Shown here in pieces: positions 54,034 through 63,339 of a stretch of 64,000 nt of DNA. The stretch's first letter is position 1. Each line of letters starts with the position of its first letter. The stretch is from Acidisoma cellulosilyticum (GTDB lineage: Bacteria > Pseudomonadota > Alphaproteobacteria > Acetobacterales > Acetobacteraceae). The notes under the pieces were generated by a model. The model searched no databases. It was not told the origin of the DNA and saw only the letters and a program-made list of their open reading frames with translations. Both the position numbers and the translations under genes were made by a program. The stretch covers positions 186,001-250,000 of the forward strand of contig NZ_JAESVA010000002.1 in the NCBI RefSeq assembly GCF_020621385.1. Direction: 5' to 3'.

Positions 54034-54789
54034 TCAGGCCGCCGGTTCGCCCTGAATGGGGGCGAGACCCAGTTTTTCCATCAGCACCGTCACTTCCGCC
54101 GTCGCGGCTTCGGCGGCCGCGATATCGGTGCCCTTGCTGACGATGGCGACACCATGGCCCGCCTCACGCGCGAAAGGATAGCTGCCGACATCCAATTGCG
54201 GAAAGCGCTTCTGGACCGCTTCCAGATCGGCCGCGATCCGACCTTCCAGCAGGCCGAGCGCATAGACGGCGCGAGAGATGATCGGCGGCCCGCCTTCCAG
54301 CGTCGGCGCCAGGGCTTCGAACATCGCCTGCATGATGCGCGGCACGCCGGCCATGACATGGACATTGCCGATGGTGAAGCCGGGGGCGGTCGAGACCGAA
54401 TTCTCGATCAGCGTGGCGCCGCGCGGCATCGTCGCCATGCGCTGGCGGGCCGCGTTGAACTCTCCCGCCGGGTAGCGGGCATTCATCAGGGCGAAGGCTT
54501 CGGCATGGATTTCCCACGGCACGCCGAAAGCGGCCGAGATGCATTCGGCGGTGATGTCGTCATGTGTCGGCCCGATGCCGCCCGTGGTGAAGACATGATC
54601 GAAGCTCGCCCGCACCGCATTCACCGTGCCGATGATGGTCTCGGGCACATCGGGGATGACGCGGACCTCGCGCAGCGGAATGCCGATCTGGCCCAGCCGG
54701 CGGGCGAGGAAATTGATGTTCACGTCCTGCGTACGGCCCGAGAGGATTTCGTTGCCGATCACGAGCAGGCAGGCGGTCGGATTGGTCAT
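54034..54789 (-). CDS. CinA N-terminal / MoaB-Mog domain protein
   Basis: The 251-residue protein has the molybdopterin-binding CinA N-domain: VIGNEILSGRTQDVNINFLARRL at the start and FTTGGIGPTHDDITAECIS in the middle. The YfaY/DeaD C-domain of full CinA (nicotinamide-nucleotide amidase) is absent. Such short forms may hydrolyse ADP-ribose or FAD or be inactive. ATG 54789 follows AAGGGG. It lies 36 bases after the GNAT-Nudix gene and belongs to the same minus-strand run. Confidence 0.85.
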   Translation of the reverse strand: MTNPTACLLVIGNEILSGRTQDVNINFLARRLGQIGIPLREVRVIPDVPETIIGTVNAVRASFDHVFTTGGIGPTHDDITAECISAAFGVPWEIHAEAFALMNARYPAGEFNAARQRMATMPRGATLIENSVSTAPGFTIGNVHVMAGVPRIMQAMFEALAPTLEGGPPIISRAVYALGLLEGRIAADLEAVQKRFPQLDVGSYPFAREAGHGVAIVSKGTDIAAAEAATAEVTVLMEKLGLAPIQGEPAA

Positions 54790-54825
54790 CGGCTTTCCCC
54801 TTGGCAATGGCATGTTCAGAAAATC

Positions 54826-55851
54826 TTACAGCAGGTCGCGCAGCAAGGGCAGCAGCGGACGATCCGCCGGCAGCATCTGATAATCCATCAACTCATCCGT
54901 GCTGACCCAGCGGATGAGCTGACCTTCCTTTGGGAAGGGCTGACCCTGCCAGCGCCGGCACAGGAACAGCGGCATCAGCAGGTGAAATTTCTCGTAGGTA
55001 TGCGAGGCGAAGACGAAAGGGGCGAGGCAGCTGCGCGCGACATCCACGCCCAACTCCTCCCGCAATTCGCGCACCAGCGCTTCCTCGGGGCTTTCGCCCG
55101 GTTCCAGCTTGCCGCCGGGGAATTCCCACAATCCCGCCATGGCGCGACCTTCCGGCCGGCGGGCGATCAGAACCCGTCCCTGCGCGTCGATCAGCACGCA
55201 GGCCGCCACCAGCAGCAGCGGGACGCCATGTGTGGGCAAAGCGGCGGCAGCCGGTGTGGTGAGGTTGGGCGCGGGCGACAGGTCCCCGCGCGCGGCCTCG
55301 AAGCGCAGCACCGCGTGCGAGCCGCTGCCGCGCGAGAGGAAGACTTCCTCGCCACGACCGATCTCGCGAAACCCGATGGCGCGCAGCACGGCGGTGGAGG
55401 CTGTGTTGTCGATGGCGACCGTCGCCTCCACCACATCCAGGTCAAGATTGGCGAGCGCCCAGCGCAGCACGCGGCCCGTCGCTTCCCGCGCCACGCCATG
55501 CCCCCAGAACTTCCGGCCGACCCAGTAGCCGATGGTCGCGCGCCGCTGGCCGCGCAGCAGCTTCAGGCCGACGGCGCCGACCAGCACCTCTCGCCCGTCT
55601 TCCTGACCGGTGACAGCGAAATGATAGGCACGACCGTCCAGCCGCTGGGACACCGAATCGGCGATGAATTGGTCCGCGATCAGCCGTGGATAAGGAAAGG
55701 GCACGGCCTGCAGCATGCGGCAGACCTCCCAGTCATTGAGCAGGCGATGGAGCTGCTCGGCATCGTCGGGCGTCACCGCCCGCAAAGTCAGACGTTCGGT
55801 GCTGAGCCGAACGTCCGGCGCTGCCGAGGTATCAGCTTCGGTAACTGCCAT
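54826..55851 (-). CDS. GNAT acetyltransferase fused to MutT/Nudix hydrolase
   Basis: The 341-residue protein joins an N-terminal GNAT domain of the RimJ type ([20 protein letters not shown], then [17 protein letters not shown] and [14 protein letters not shown]) to a C-terminal Nudix domain with the complete Nudix box [20 protein letters not shown] followed by LGV. The latter resembles MutT, which cleans up 8-oxo-dGTP. The two are separate genes in many relatives. The ATG at 55851 overlaps argJ by 20 bases, so it is coupled to arginine synthesis genes. Confidence 0.85.
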   Translation of the reverse strand: MAVTEADTSAAPDVRLSTERLTLRAVTPDDAEQLHRLLNDWEVCRMLQAVPFPYPRLIADQFIADSVSQRLDGRAYHFAVTGQEDGREVLVGAVGLKLLRGQRRATIGYWVGRKFWGHGVAREATGRVLRWALANLDLDVVEATVAIDNTASTAVLRAIGFREIGRGEEVFLSRGSGSHAVLRFEAARGDLSPAPNLTTPAAAALPTHGVPLLLVAACVLIDAQGRVLIARRPEGRAMAGLWEFPGGKLEPGESPEEALVRELREELGVDVARSCLAPFVFASHTYEKFHLLMPLFLCRRWQGQPFPKEGQLIRWVSTDELMDYQMLPADRPLLPLLRDLL

Positions 55852-57067
55852 TGATGTCGATATATCCATGGGTGAGGTCGCAGGTCCAAACGGTGGCTGC
55901 CCCGTCGCCGAGGCCGATATCGACCGCGATCTCAACCTCCCGCCCCTTCATATGGGCGACGACCGGAGCCTCGTCATAGCCTGCAACAACGGTGCCATTG
56001 CGCGCCATCCAGGTGCCGCCGACACCGACCGCCAGCTTGTCGCGATCCGCCGGCTGGCCGGATTTGCCGACCGCCATGACGATGCGGCCCCAATTGGCGT
56101 CCTCGCCCGCGATGGCGGTCTTGACCAAAGGCGAATTGGCGATGGCGAAGGCAATGGCGCGCGCCGACCGCTTGTTGACCGCCCCGGTGACGTCGATGCG
56201 GATCAGCTTCTGCGCGCCCTCACCGTCCCGCGCGACCTGAAGTGCCAAATCGAGCAGCAGTTCATCCAATGCGCGGCGGAAATCGCGCAGCATGGCGCCG
56301 CCGGTCTCGGGCACGTTCGGATTGCCGGCCGCCCCGGTCGCGAACAGCAGCACGGTGTCGGAGGTTGAGGTATCGCTGTCGACGGTCACGGCATTGAAGC
56401 TGGGGCCGACGCCCTTGGACAGCATGGACTGCAACGCCGCCGCCGGGATGGCGGCATCGGTCGCGATGAAGCAGAGCATGGTCGCCATATCGGGCGCGAT
56501 CATGCCGCTGCCCTTGGCGATGCCGTTGATCGTCACCGTCACACCGCCGATGACAGCGGTGCGGGTGGCGCCTTTGGGGAAAGTATCGGTCGTCATGATG
56601 GCGCGGGCGGCCGCTTCCCAGCCATCCTCCATCAACGCCTCATGCAAGGCAGGCAGCGCCACCGTAATGCGCTCGGCGGGCAGAACCTCGCCGATCACGC
56701 CCGTGGAGGCGAGAAACACCTGCTTCGCAGGGCAGCCGGCGAGGTCGGCCGCCGCCTTGGCGGTCGCCTTCACCGTCGCGACACCCGCCTTGCCGGTGAA
56801 GACATTGGCATTGCCGGCATTGACGACGAGGGCCTGCGCCTTCCCGCCTTCCAGCGCCGCACGGCACCAGTCGATCGGCGCACCCGGACAAGTATTCTGG
56901 GTAAAGACGCCGGCGACGGTGGTGCCGCGAGGAAAGGCCATCATCATGAGGTCCGTCCGCCCTTGGTAGCGGATGCCGGCGGCGGCCGATCCCAGGCGGA
57001 CGCCTGCGATCGGACCCATGGCCGGCAGAGGAACCGCCAGCGGAGAGACGCTCGTGATGCTGGCCAT
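55832..57067 (-). CDS. argJ: Glutamate N-acetyltransferase/amino-acid acetyltransferase
   Basis: The 411-residue protein is the bifunctional or monofunctional ArgJ that moves the acetyl group from acetylornithine to glutamate. The autocleavage region reads [13 protein letters not shown], in which the threonine after MA is the nucleophile exposed by self-processing; [13 protein letters not shown] and GEDANWGRI are other conserved blocks. It lies 5 bases after the parvulin gene in the same transcript. An argE on the other side of this region is partly redundant with it. Confidence 0.95.
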   Translation of the reverse strand: MASITSVSPLAVPLPAMGPIAGVRLGSAAAGIRYQGRTDLMMMAFPRGTTVAGVFTQNTCPGAPIDWCRAALEGGKAQALVVNAGNANVFTGKAGVATVKATAKAAADLAGCPAKQVFLASTGVIGEVLPAERITVALPALHEALMEDGWEAAARAIMTTDTFPKGATRTAVIGGVTVTINGIAKGSGMIAPDMATMLCFIATDAAIPAAALQSMLSKGVGPSFNAVTVDSDTSTSDTVLLFATGAAGNPNVPETGGAMLRDFRRALDELLLDLALQVARDGEGAQKLIRIDVTGAVNKRSARAIAFAIANSPLVKTAIAGEDANWGRIVMAVGKSGQPADRDKLAVGVGGTWMARNGTVVAGYDEAPVVAHMKGREVEIAVDIGLGDGAATVWTCDLTHGYIDINGSYRS

Positions 57068-57072
57068 GACGG

Positions 57073-57978
57073 CTAGTTTCCGCTGGCCGCAGGGGCCGCC
57101 GGGCTGCCTGCCGCCGGCATCGGCGAACCGTCGGGGGCGAATTCCTTCACCGTGACACCGGCGCGAGCCTGCGCCAGCAGCTTGTGGATGCCTTCCTGGA
57201 TCAGCTGGTTGCGGATCTTGTCCTGCACATCGGCCAGTGCCGGCGCCGCATCGGTGCGATGGCCCAGGACCTGGATGACATGATAGCCGAACTGGCTGTG
57301 CACCGGGGTCTGGCTGATCTGGTTATCCTTCATGGCGAAGGCGGCATCGGCGAAGGCCGGAACCATGTCGGTCTTCTTGAACCAGCCGAGGTCGCCGCCG
57401 TTCACGCTACCCGGATCGGTCGAGTATTTCTTGGCCAGGGTCGCGAAATCCGCGCCCTTATCAAGCTGCTTGATGATGTCCTCGGCCTGGGACTCGGAAG
57501 CCACCAGGATATGGCGGGCGTGGATTTCCTCGACGCCGGGCTTATTGGCGTAGTCCTTGTCGTAGATGGCCTTGATGGCATCGGCCGTGATGTCCGGCCC
57601 GATCGTCTGGCGGATCAGCGCGCCCTGCAGAACCTGCTCGGTGCCGACTTCGATCTGGCGCTTCACGGCCGGATCATTCATCAAACCGTCTTTCCGGGCC
57701 TGAACCGCCATCGCCTTCTGGTCGACCAGCTGGTCCAGCAGAATGGGGTAAAGCTGCTCCGGCGACATGCTCTGCAGCTGCTGCGGCAGGTTGCGGCTCA
57801 TGTCCTGCATGTCGGAGAGGTAGATGTCCTCACCATTGACGGTCGCGATGACGGGGTTTTTCGGCTTGGTATCGGTCGTCGTGGCCGCGGGGGCCGTGCT
57901 GCTCTGCGCCTGTGCGGCGAGAGGGTAAGCCAAGGCCGTGCTGGCCAGGACTGCGAGCGTGAAACGAGAAAGGCGCAT
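57073..57978 (-). CDS. Periplasmic parvulin-type peptidyl-prolyl isomerase
   Basis: The 301-residue protein has a signal peptide ([20 protein letters not shown] then AQAQ), an N-terminal SurA-like chaperone segment ([14 protein letters not shown]) and a parvulin domain around residues 150-250 with [41 protein letters not shown] and [10 protein letters not shown]. It assists folding of exported proteins in the periplasm. The start at 57978 follows the signal peptide; a longer frame to 58134 is unlikely. It opens the minus-strand operon, with a palindrome about 110 bases upstream, and is usually next to secA. Confidence 0.9.
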   Translation of the reverse strand: MRLSRFTLAVLASTALAYPLAAQAQSSTAPAATTTDTKPKNPVIATVNGEDIYLSDMQDMSRNLPQQLQSMSPEQLYPILLDQLVDQKAMAVQARKDGLMNDPAVKRQIEVGTEQVLQGALIRQTIGPDITADAIKAIYDKDYANKPGVEEIHARHILVASESQAEDIIKQLDKGADFATLAKKYSTDPGSVNGGDLGWFKKTDMVPAFADAAFAMKDNQISQTPVHSQFGYHVIQVLGHRTDAAPALADVQDKIRNQLIQEGIHKLLAQARAGVTVKEFAPDGSPMPAAGSPAAPAASGN

Positions 57979-58085
57979 AAAAACCTCTGATCCGGCGGTT
58001 GTGCCAAGGGCGGCGGAGAATGGCCGAAGAGCCGCCGCACCACAAGCTGGGGCGCCGTGGATTCCACGGGCGCCCGATCCCACCA

Positions 58086-58099
58086 CCTGACCGGTCAGG
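58086..58099. promoter_or_regulatory. Perfect 14-base palindrome CCTGACCGGTCAGG
   Basis: This palindrome lies about 108 bases before the parvulin gene and overlaps the stop codon of the SLATT-like gene. It carries the TGACCG half-site seen in other palindromes here but with a different spacing, so it may be an operator of the parvulin-argJ operon or simply part of a terminator. Confidence 0.35.
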
Positions 58100-58691
58100 C
58101 CAAGGCATCTCCGGCGCGGGCCTCGGGCACCCACAGCCGATCTGCAGGCATTTCCTTCCTCACGCGCGCCTCAAGCGGTTGGAGCTTCGAGGTTTTGATG
58201 GCCCCGTCATCCAGCTCCTCAGCCTGTCGAAGGATATCGCGCGCGCGTTGGAAGCGTTGGCGATGTTCGGCCGTCAGTGTGCCGGCCTGTTGGACATCAA
58301 ATGCCAGATTTTCAAACGTACCGAGAAGACGGCGATAGGTTTGCTGTTGCTGGCTGGCGTGCCGCAGCTTCCGATCGATAGCGACCAACGGCTTGGCAAT
58401 CGCGAGCAAGGCCGTCACACCGGCGAGCCAAGGCCAGACAGCGGCGATAGCAGGGTATTTGACGATAGCCAGACCGGAAATGCCGCTGCCAGAAGCGGTT
58501 GTCGCAATTGTAAGTTCTATAATGAAGTTCCACCGGCTCCATTGCGCGCCGCTCTCGCCATAGTAGAGCTCGGACAGGCGAGCATTACGCGCGCAATCCC
58601 AAAGAGTCATCATCAGGTCATGATCCTGAAGCGTATAGCCCGCCGGTTCGGGCCAGGATTTAAGCTTCTCAGAAGAATTCGATTGGGTCAC
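58095..58691 (-). CDS. SLATT-like two-TM protein (candidate defence effector)
   Basis: The 198-residue protein has a helical N-terminus with ARLSELYYGESGAQWSRWN, two membrane helices (about 55-77 and 81-103) joined by a short loop, and a helical cytoplasmic C-terminus with ASQQQQTYRRLLGTFENLAF. This layout, including the YY...W...helix before TM1, fits the SLATT (SMODS- and SLOG-associating 2TM effector) family, whose members are thought to form pores when a partner senses infection. No SMODS/CD-NTase or SLOG gene is adjacent. Codons and composition are less GC-rich than neighbours. The assignment rests on topology and pattern, without a search. Confidence 0.5.
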   Translation of the reverse strand: MTQSNSSEKLKSWPEPAGYTLQDHDLMMTLWDCARNARLSELYYGESGAQWSRWNFIIELTIATTASGSGISGLAIVKYPAIAAVWPWLAGVTALLAIAKPLVAIDRKLRHASQQQQTYRRLLGTFENLAFDVQQAGTLTAEHRQRFQRARDILRQAEELDDGAIKTSKLQPLEARVRKEMPADRLWVPEARAGDALA

Positions 58692-58762
58692 AGCTCGATT
58701 CCGTTCATGAAACTGTCGGTTGCTTCAATAGAGTGGGGCGAGGTTACCAGCTTTCACATACG

Positions 58763-59107
58763 CTACGGAGGCGGCACAGGTCCGGGCGGCCTGTCAGAGC
58801 CACCAGCCTTCGGCCAGGGTTGGGTAGGTCGAATGCCCGCGACATATAACTCTGCGGCCTTTGGCCGGCGATGAACACCTCCAGCCGCTCGTCGTCTTGC
58901 TGCCCGCATTGGGCCAAGTTTCTTGTACGCGGTTGCGAGCCACCTTTCTGTAAAGACAGGACCAACATCGTTCTGAGAAAAAGCACGCGGGCGCGAGAGC
59001 ACCCGCATGTCTATCAGCTGGAGCAGCCGGTCCCGCGATATATCGAGTTCCCGGGCGGCCTCCGCAGTTGAATATCTTTTTCCTCCCAAAACCGCCCGAA
59101 TCGCCAA
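58763..59107 (-). CDS. Small helix-turn-helix protein, possibly frameshifted
   Basis: The 114-residue frame has a helix-turn-helix in RYSTAEAARELDISRDRLLQLID. It starts with TTG after AGGGG (no ATG is near). After residue about 66 (KKLGPMRAARRR) the sequence becomes atypical; in the -1 frame, ERLEVFIAGQRPQSY continues a more protein-like path to a stop near 58744. A frameshift near 58875-58890 is therefore possible. It lies 71 bases upstream of the SLATT-like gene, same strand, and may regulate or be part of that module. Confidence 0.45.
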   Translation of the reverse strand: MAIRAVLGGKRYSTAEAARELDISRDRLLQLIDMRVLSRPRAFSQNDVGPVFTERWLATAYKKLGPMRAARRRAAGGVHRRPKAAELYVAGIRPTQPWPKAGGSDRPPGPVPPP

Positions 59108-59391
59108 GTCCCGCCCCTATCGATATGGTTCCGGAACGGATGAATGCTCAAAATTATTTAGGACTCAAGAAGAAGCGTCACCGATGGCAATTTTCAGTAG
59201 CTATCTTGGCAGAAGCGACAATTTAGACCGAACTTTCGCGGCCATCGGTCATGACAAAGCCACGCGTTGACCCAACTTAGTGAGGGTCCTATCACTTGCA
59301 CCCCATTCCAGGCTATCGCGGCCCGGTTCACCAGGGCATTCCGCCAGCCGGCGGCCGGCATTTGCGCCCGGCCAACTGACCCAAGGTTATC

Positions 59392-62127
59392 ATGTTCGGA
59401 TCTCTCGCCCGCGTCATTTTCGGAAGCAGCAACGACCGCACGCTGAAGGGCTATCGGCGGATCGTGCCGCAGGTCAACGTCCTGGAGCCGCAGATCGCGG
59501 CCCTGACGGACGAAGCCCTGCGCGCCAAGACGGGCGAGTTCAAAGCCCGCCTGGAGGGTGGCGAGGCGCTGGACAATATCATGGCCGAAGCCTTCGCCGT
59601 GGTGCGCGAGGCAGCCAAGCGCGTGTTGGGCATGCGGCATTTCGACGTGCAGCTGGTCGGCGGCCTGGTGCTGCATAACGGCCGCATCGCCGAAATGAAG
59701 ACCGGCGAGGGTAAGACCCTGGTCGGCACCCTGCCCGTCTATCTCAATGCGCTGACCGGCCGCGGCGTTCACGTCGTGACGGTGAACGACTACCTCGCCC
59801 GCCGCGACGCCGAGACCATGGGCGAGCTTTACGCCTTCCTGGGCCTGTCGACCGGCATCATCGTCCATGGCATGGAGGACAGCCAGCGCCGCGCGGCCTA
59901 TGCCTGCGACATCACCTACGGCACCAACAACGAATTCGGCTTCGACTATCTGCGTGACAATATGAAGTACCGGCTGGAGGACATGGTCCAGCGCGACTTC
60001 CACTACGCGATCGTCGACGAGGTCGACAGCATCCTGATCGATGAGGCGCGCACGCCGCTGATCATCTCCGGCCCGGCCGAGGACAGTTCCGACCTCTACC
60101 GGCAGGTGGACGAGGTCGTGAAGGTCCTGGTCCTGGACCCCGAGACCTTCGAGAAGGACGAGAAGCAGAAAGCCGTCACCATGACGGAGCCCGGCGCGGA
60201 ACGGGTGGAGGAGATGCTGCGCGAGGCCGGCATCATCGAGGAAGGCAATCTGTACGACGTCTTCAATATCTCGATCCTGCATCACACCCAGCAGAGCCTG
60301 CGGGCGCATACCCTGTTCACCCGCGACGTCGACTACATCACGCGGGACGACAAGGTCATCATCATCGACGAGTTCACCGGCCGCATGATGGAAGGCCGCC
60401 GCTATTCGGAGGGCCTGCACCAGGCGCTGGAGGCCAAGGAACACGTCACCATCCAGCCTGAGAATCAGACGCTGGCCTCGATCACCTTCCAGAATTATTT
60501 CCGGCTTTATCCCAAGCTTGCCGGCATGACCGGCACAGCGATGACGGAAGCCGATGAGTTCGAGGAGATCTACAAGCTCTCGACCGTCGAAATTCCGACC
60601 AATGTCGGCGTCGCGCGCTTGGACGAGAATGACGAGGTCTATCGGACGGCGACCGAGAAATACATGGCGCTGGCCAAGCTGATCGCCGAGACGCGGCAGA
60701 AGGGCCAGCCGGTCCTGGTCGGCACCACCAGCATCGAGAAAAGCGAAATCCTGAGCGAGTTGCTGAACCGCGAGGGCGTGCCCCATGCGGTGCTGAACGC
60801 GCGCTTCCATGAGCAGGAAGCGACCATCATCTCCCAGGCCGGGGCGCCCGGCGCGGTGACGATCGCGACCAATATGGCCGGCCGCGGCACCGACATCAAA
60901 CTCGGCGGCAATATCGACATGCGCCGGCGGCTGGAACTGTCCAGCATCGCCGACCCGGCGGAATATGCCGCGCGCGACGCGGCGATGATCGCCGAAGTGG
61001 CGCAGGCGCATGACGCGGTCGTCGCTGCCGGCGGCCTGTTCGTGATCGGCACCGAGCGGCATGAAAGCCGCCGTATCGACAACCAGCTGCGCGGCCGCTC
61101 GGGCCGTCAGGGCGATCCGGGGCATTCCCGCTTCTTCCTCAGCCTGGAAGACGATCTGATGCGCATCTTCGGCTCGGACCGGATGGGCGGGATGCTGCAG
61201 CGGCTGGGCCTGAAGGACGGTGAGGCCATCACCCATCCCTGGATCAACCGCGCGCTGGAAAAGGCGCAGAAGAAGGTCGAGGCGCGGAACTTCGATATCC
61301 GCAAGAACCTGCTGAAATACGACGACGTCATGAACGACCAGCGGCGGGAGGTTTATGCCCAGCGCCGCGAATTCATGATGCTGGAGGATGTCTCCGAAGT
61401 CGTCTCCCAGATGCGGAACGAGATCATCAACGAACAGGTCTCCCGCCGCATCCCCGAGAAAGCCTTTGCCGAGCAATGGCAGACGGCGGAACTGGCCGAG
61501 GATATCGGCAACCTGCTTGGCATCGCTCTGCCGATCGAGGATTGGGGTCGCGAGGAAGGCATCGACGAAAGCCATATCCGCGAGCGGATCGAGGAGGCCG
61601 GCAATGCGCTGATGGCCGCCAAGGCCGCCAATTTCGGCCCCGAGCTGATGCGCATGGTGGAAAAATCGCTACTGCTGCAGACTTTGGATCAGGTCTGGAA
61701 GGAGCATCTGCTCAATCTCGACCATATGCGCCAGGGCATCGGACTGCGTGCCTATGGCCAGCTTGATCCCTTGCGGGAATACAAGTCGGAAGCCTTCACG
61801 CTGTTCGGCGCCATGCTGGAAGACCTCAAGGAGCGCGTGACCGGAACCCTCTGCCGAGTGGATTTCACGCAATCCGCCGAACCCATGCCGCCGTCGCCCG
61901 GCATGATGTTCGAGAACCATCCCGAGGACTTGCTGAACCAGAGCTTCGGTCAGGAGTCCGGTCTGGGTCTGTTGCTGGAAGCGCCGCCCGCGATCGAGGC
62001 CGGCGCTGCCGCGGTCGCGACCTCGCTCGCCGATCTGCCGGCCGATTGGCGCGAGACGCCGCGCAATGCGCCTTGCCCATGCGGTTCGGGCAAGAAGTTC
62101 AAGCAATGCCACGGCCGTCTGGCGTGA
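59392..62127 (+). CDS. secA: Protein translocase ATPase SecA
   Basis: The 911-residue protein is full-length Sec[15 protein letters not shown] (Walker A), [16 protein letters not shown] (Walker B), [20 protein letters not shown], and [10 protein letters not shown], with the C-terminal zinc-binding [16 protein letters not shown] that binds SecB and phospholipid. It drives preproteins through SecYEG with ATP at the inner membrane. The gene is preceded by a 284-base gap that holds its promoter and the HTH/SLATT islet's far side, and ends at a GC-rich hairpin. Confidence 0.98.
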   Translation: MFGSLARVIFGSSNDRTLKGYRRIVPQVNVLEPQIAALTDEALRAKTGEFKARLEGGEALDNIMAEAFAVVREAAKRVLGMRHFDVQLVGGLVLHNGRIAEMKTGEGKTLVGTLPVYLNALTGRGVHVVTVNDYLARRDAETMGELYAFLGLSTGIIVHGMEDSQRRAAYACDITYGTNNEFGFDYLRDNMKYRLEDMVQRDFHYAIVDEVDSILIDEARTPLIISGPAEDSSDLYRQVDEVVKVLVLDPETFEKDEKQKAVTMTEPGAERVEEMLREAGIIEEGNLYDVFNISILHHTQQSLRAHTLFTRDVDYITRDDKVIIIDEFTGRMMEGRRYSEGLHQALEAKEHVTIQPENQTLASITFQNYFRLYPKLAGMTGTAMTEADEFEEIYKLSTVEIPTNVGVARLDENDEVYRTATEKYMALAKLIAETRQKGQPVLVGTTSIEKSEILSELLNREGVPHAVLNARFHEQEATIISQAGAPGAVTIATNMAGRGTDIKLGGNIDMRRRLELSSIADPAEYAARDAAMIAEVAQAHDAVVAAGGLFVIGTERHESRRIDNQLRGRSGRQGDPGHSRFFLSLEDDLMRIFGSDRMGGMLQRLGLKDGEAITHPWINRALEKAQKKVEARNFDIRKNLLKYDDVMNDQRREVYAQRREFMMLEDVSEVVSQMRNEIINEQVSRRIPEKAFAEQWQTAELAEDIGNLLGIALPIEDWGREEGIDESHIRERIEEAGNALMAAKAANFGPELMRMVEKSLLLQTLDQVWKEHLLNLDHMRQGIGLRAYGQLDPLREYKSEAFTLFGAMLEDLKERVTGTLCRVDFTQSAEPMPPSPGMMFENHPEDLLNQSFGQESGLGLLLEAPPAIEAGAAAVATSLADLPADWRETPRNAPCPCGSGKKFKQCHGRLA

Positions 62128-62134
62128 GATCATT

Positions 62135-62157
62135 GGGGCGTAGCGACGCTACGCCCC
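62135..62157 (+). terminator. Intrinsic terminator after secA
   Basis: GGGGCGTAGC pairs with GCTACGCCCC across a three-base GAC loop, followed by GATTTGT. The T-tract is short, so termination efficiency may be moderate. Confidence 0.7.
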
Positions 62158-62226
62158 GATTTGTCTCGCCTCTCGGTTTCTGCCGTCTATGATGCGCGTG
62201 TCGTCCACAGAGAATGGGACTACGCC

Positions 62227-62487
62227 GTGACCGATATTTCAGTCTCCCTGCCGCCGGACTTGATCAGATTTATCACGGCACGGATTGAATCCGGTCGCGC
62301 TACCTCAAGCAGCGACGTCGTGCGGGATGCGCTCCAATTTCTGGAAAGCGCGGAGCGCGCCAAAGCCGTGGCGCAGACGCGCTTACAACGCGCCTGGTCT
62401 GACGGCGTGGCGACAGTGGATGTCGGTGAGATCGATATCGAGGCGTTGAAAGCGGAAGCAAGGCAAAGGCTGGCGGTCGCCGGTTGA
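62227..62487 (+). CDS. ParD-like ribbon-helix-helix antitoxin
   Basis: The 86-residue protein has the ParD signature ISVSLPPDLIRFITARIESGRATSSSDVVRDALQ (in pieces: VSLPPDL, then SGRATSSSDVVRDAL), followed by an acidic helix that should wrap the toxin. The likely start is the GTG at 62227; a longer frame from 62161 would begin upstream without family similarity. It lies 7 bases before the toxin gene. Confidence 0.82.
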   Translation: MTDISVSLPPDLIRFITARIESGRATSSSDVVRDALQFLESAERAKAVAQTRLQRAWSDGVATVDVGEIDIEALKAEARQRLAVAG

Positions 62488-62494
62488 CGCTTCC

Positions 62495-62749
62495 ATGCCG
62501 CAGATTCGCTATACGGCGCAGGCGCGGCAGGATTTGATCGAGCTCTGGCTGACGATCGCTGCTGATAATCCCCAAGCGGCTGATGCCGTTTTAGAGCGTC
62601 TTGCCCTCCGCGCCACGATGCTCGCGGACCATCCCTTCGCCGGACGGGCGAGGCCGGAGCTGTCTCCTGAAGCGCGGATGACCGTAGACGCTCCCTATGT
62701 CCTTCTCTATCGGCCCATCGACACCGGCATCCAAATCGTTCTGGTTTAG
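62495..62749 (+). CDS. ParE-like toxin, shortened at the C-terminus
   Basis: The 84-residue protein follows the RelE/ParE fold: IRYTAQARQDLIELWLTIA, then ADHPFAGRARPELSPEARMTV and PYVLLYRPIDTGIQIVLV. Family members usually continue about 12-20 residues past the last strand with an HGRRD-like tail. Here a TAG stops the frame directly. In another frame the downstream bases read ARKIEDALYAEGFER, similar to such a tail, so an indel may have truncated the toxin. ParE-type toxins poison DNA gyrase; activity here is doubtful. Confidence 0.7.
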   Translation: MPQIRYTAQARQDLIELWLTIAADNPQAADAVLERLALRATMLADHPFAGRARPELSPEARMTVDAPYVLLYRPIDTGIQIVLV

Positions 62750-62832
62750 CAAGGAAAATCGAGGACGCGCTTTATGCAGAAGGGTTCGAAAGATAACCTG
62801 GGGCGTCTCGGCCGGTATTTCTTCCTGCGCGC

Positions 62833-62859
62833 TGTCACATCCAACCCTGCTGCCTCGTC
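62833..62859 (+). promoter_or_regulatory. ECF41-type promoter
   Basis: TGTCACA (62833-62839), a 16-base spacer and CGTC (62856-62859) match the published ECF41 consensus TGTCACA-N16-CGTC exactly. It lies about 30 bases before the carboxymuconolactone decarboxylase gene, which is followed by the ECF41 sigma gene itself, implying autoregulation. Confidence 0.85.
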
Positions 62860-62890
62860 TTGGGTGTGAACCTCAAACAGGAACACCCCC

Positions 62891-63334
62891 ATGGAACCCC
62901 GTCTGGATTATTTCGCCGCCGCGCCTGACGTCATGAAGGCGATGCTCGGCCTGGAAAAGGCCGTCGTCACCGCCGGGCTTGAGAAAAGCCTGATCGAGCT
63001 GGTGAAGACCCGCGCCTCCCAGATCAACGGCTGCGCCTATTGCATCGACATGCATACGCGCGACGCGATGAAGGCTGGGGAGAGCCCCACCCGCCTGTTT
63101 CTGCTCGACGCCTGGCGCGAGGCGCCGTTCTATACGCCGCGTGAGCGCGCGGCCCTGGCCTGGACGGAGGCGCTGACGCTGATCGCCGAGACCCATGCGC
63201 CGGATGAGGATTATGCGGCGCTGACCGAACAGTTTTCGGAGCCTGAGATCGTGCAACTCTCGATGCTCATCGCCGCCATCAATGCCTGGAACCGGATCGC
63301 CATCGGCTTCCGGTCCGTGCCGACAGGCAAGTAA
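62891..63334 (+). CDS. Carboxymuconolactone decarboxylase / AhpD-like protein
   Basis: The 147-residue protein has the CMD core with LVKTRASQINGCAYCIDMHTRDA, in which the CxxC pair and following histidine form the AhpD-like redox or proton-relay site. Such proteins can act as alkylhydroperoxidases. It is the conserved partner gene of ECF41 sigma factors, whose loci typically contain such carboxymuconolactone decarboxylases, oxidoreductases or epimerases. It sits just after the ECF41 promoter and 5 bases before the sigma gene. Confidence 0.88.
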   Translation: MEPRLDYFAAAPDVMKAMLGLEKAVVTAGLEKSLIELVKTRASQINGCAYCIDMHTRDAMKAGESPTRLFLLDAWREAPFYTPRERAALAWTEALTLIAETHAPDEDYAALTEQFSEPEIVQLSMLIAAINAWNRIAIGFRSVPTGK

Positions 63335-63339
63335 CGGCG

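Noticed and set aside
54154-55854. 566-residue plus-strand frame opposite cinA-like and GNAT-Nudix genes
   Set aside because: It spans two genes with intact motifs on the minus strand and has shadow composition.
59194-61575. 793-residue minus-strand open frame opposite secA
   Set aside because: It is rich in H, D, G and R with no domain, mirrors the secA codon pattern in a GC-rich genome, and secA is certain on the other strand.
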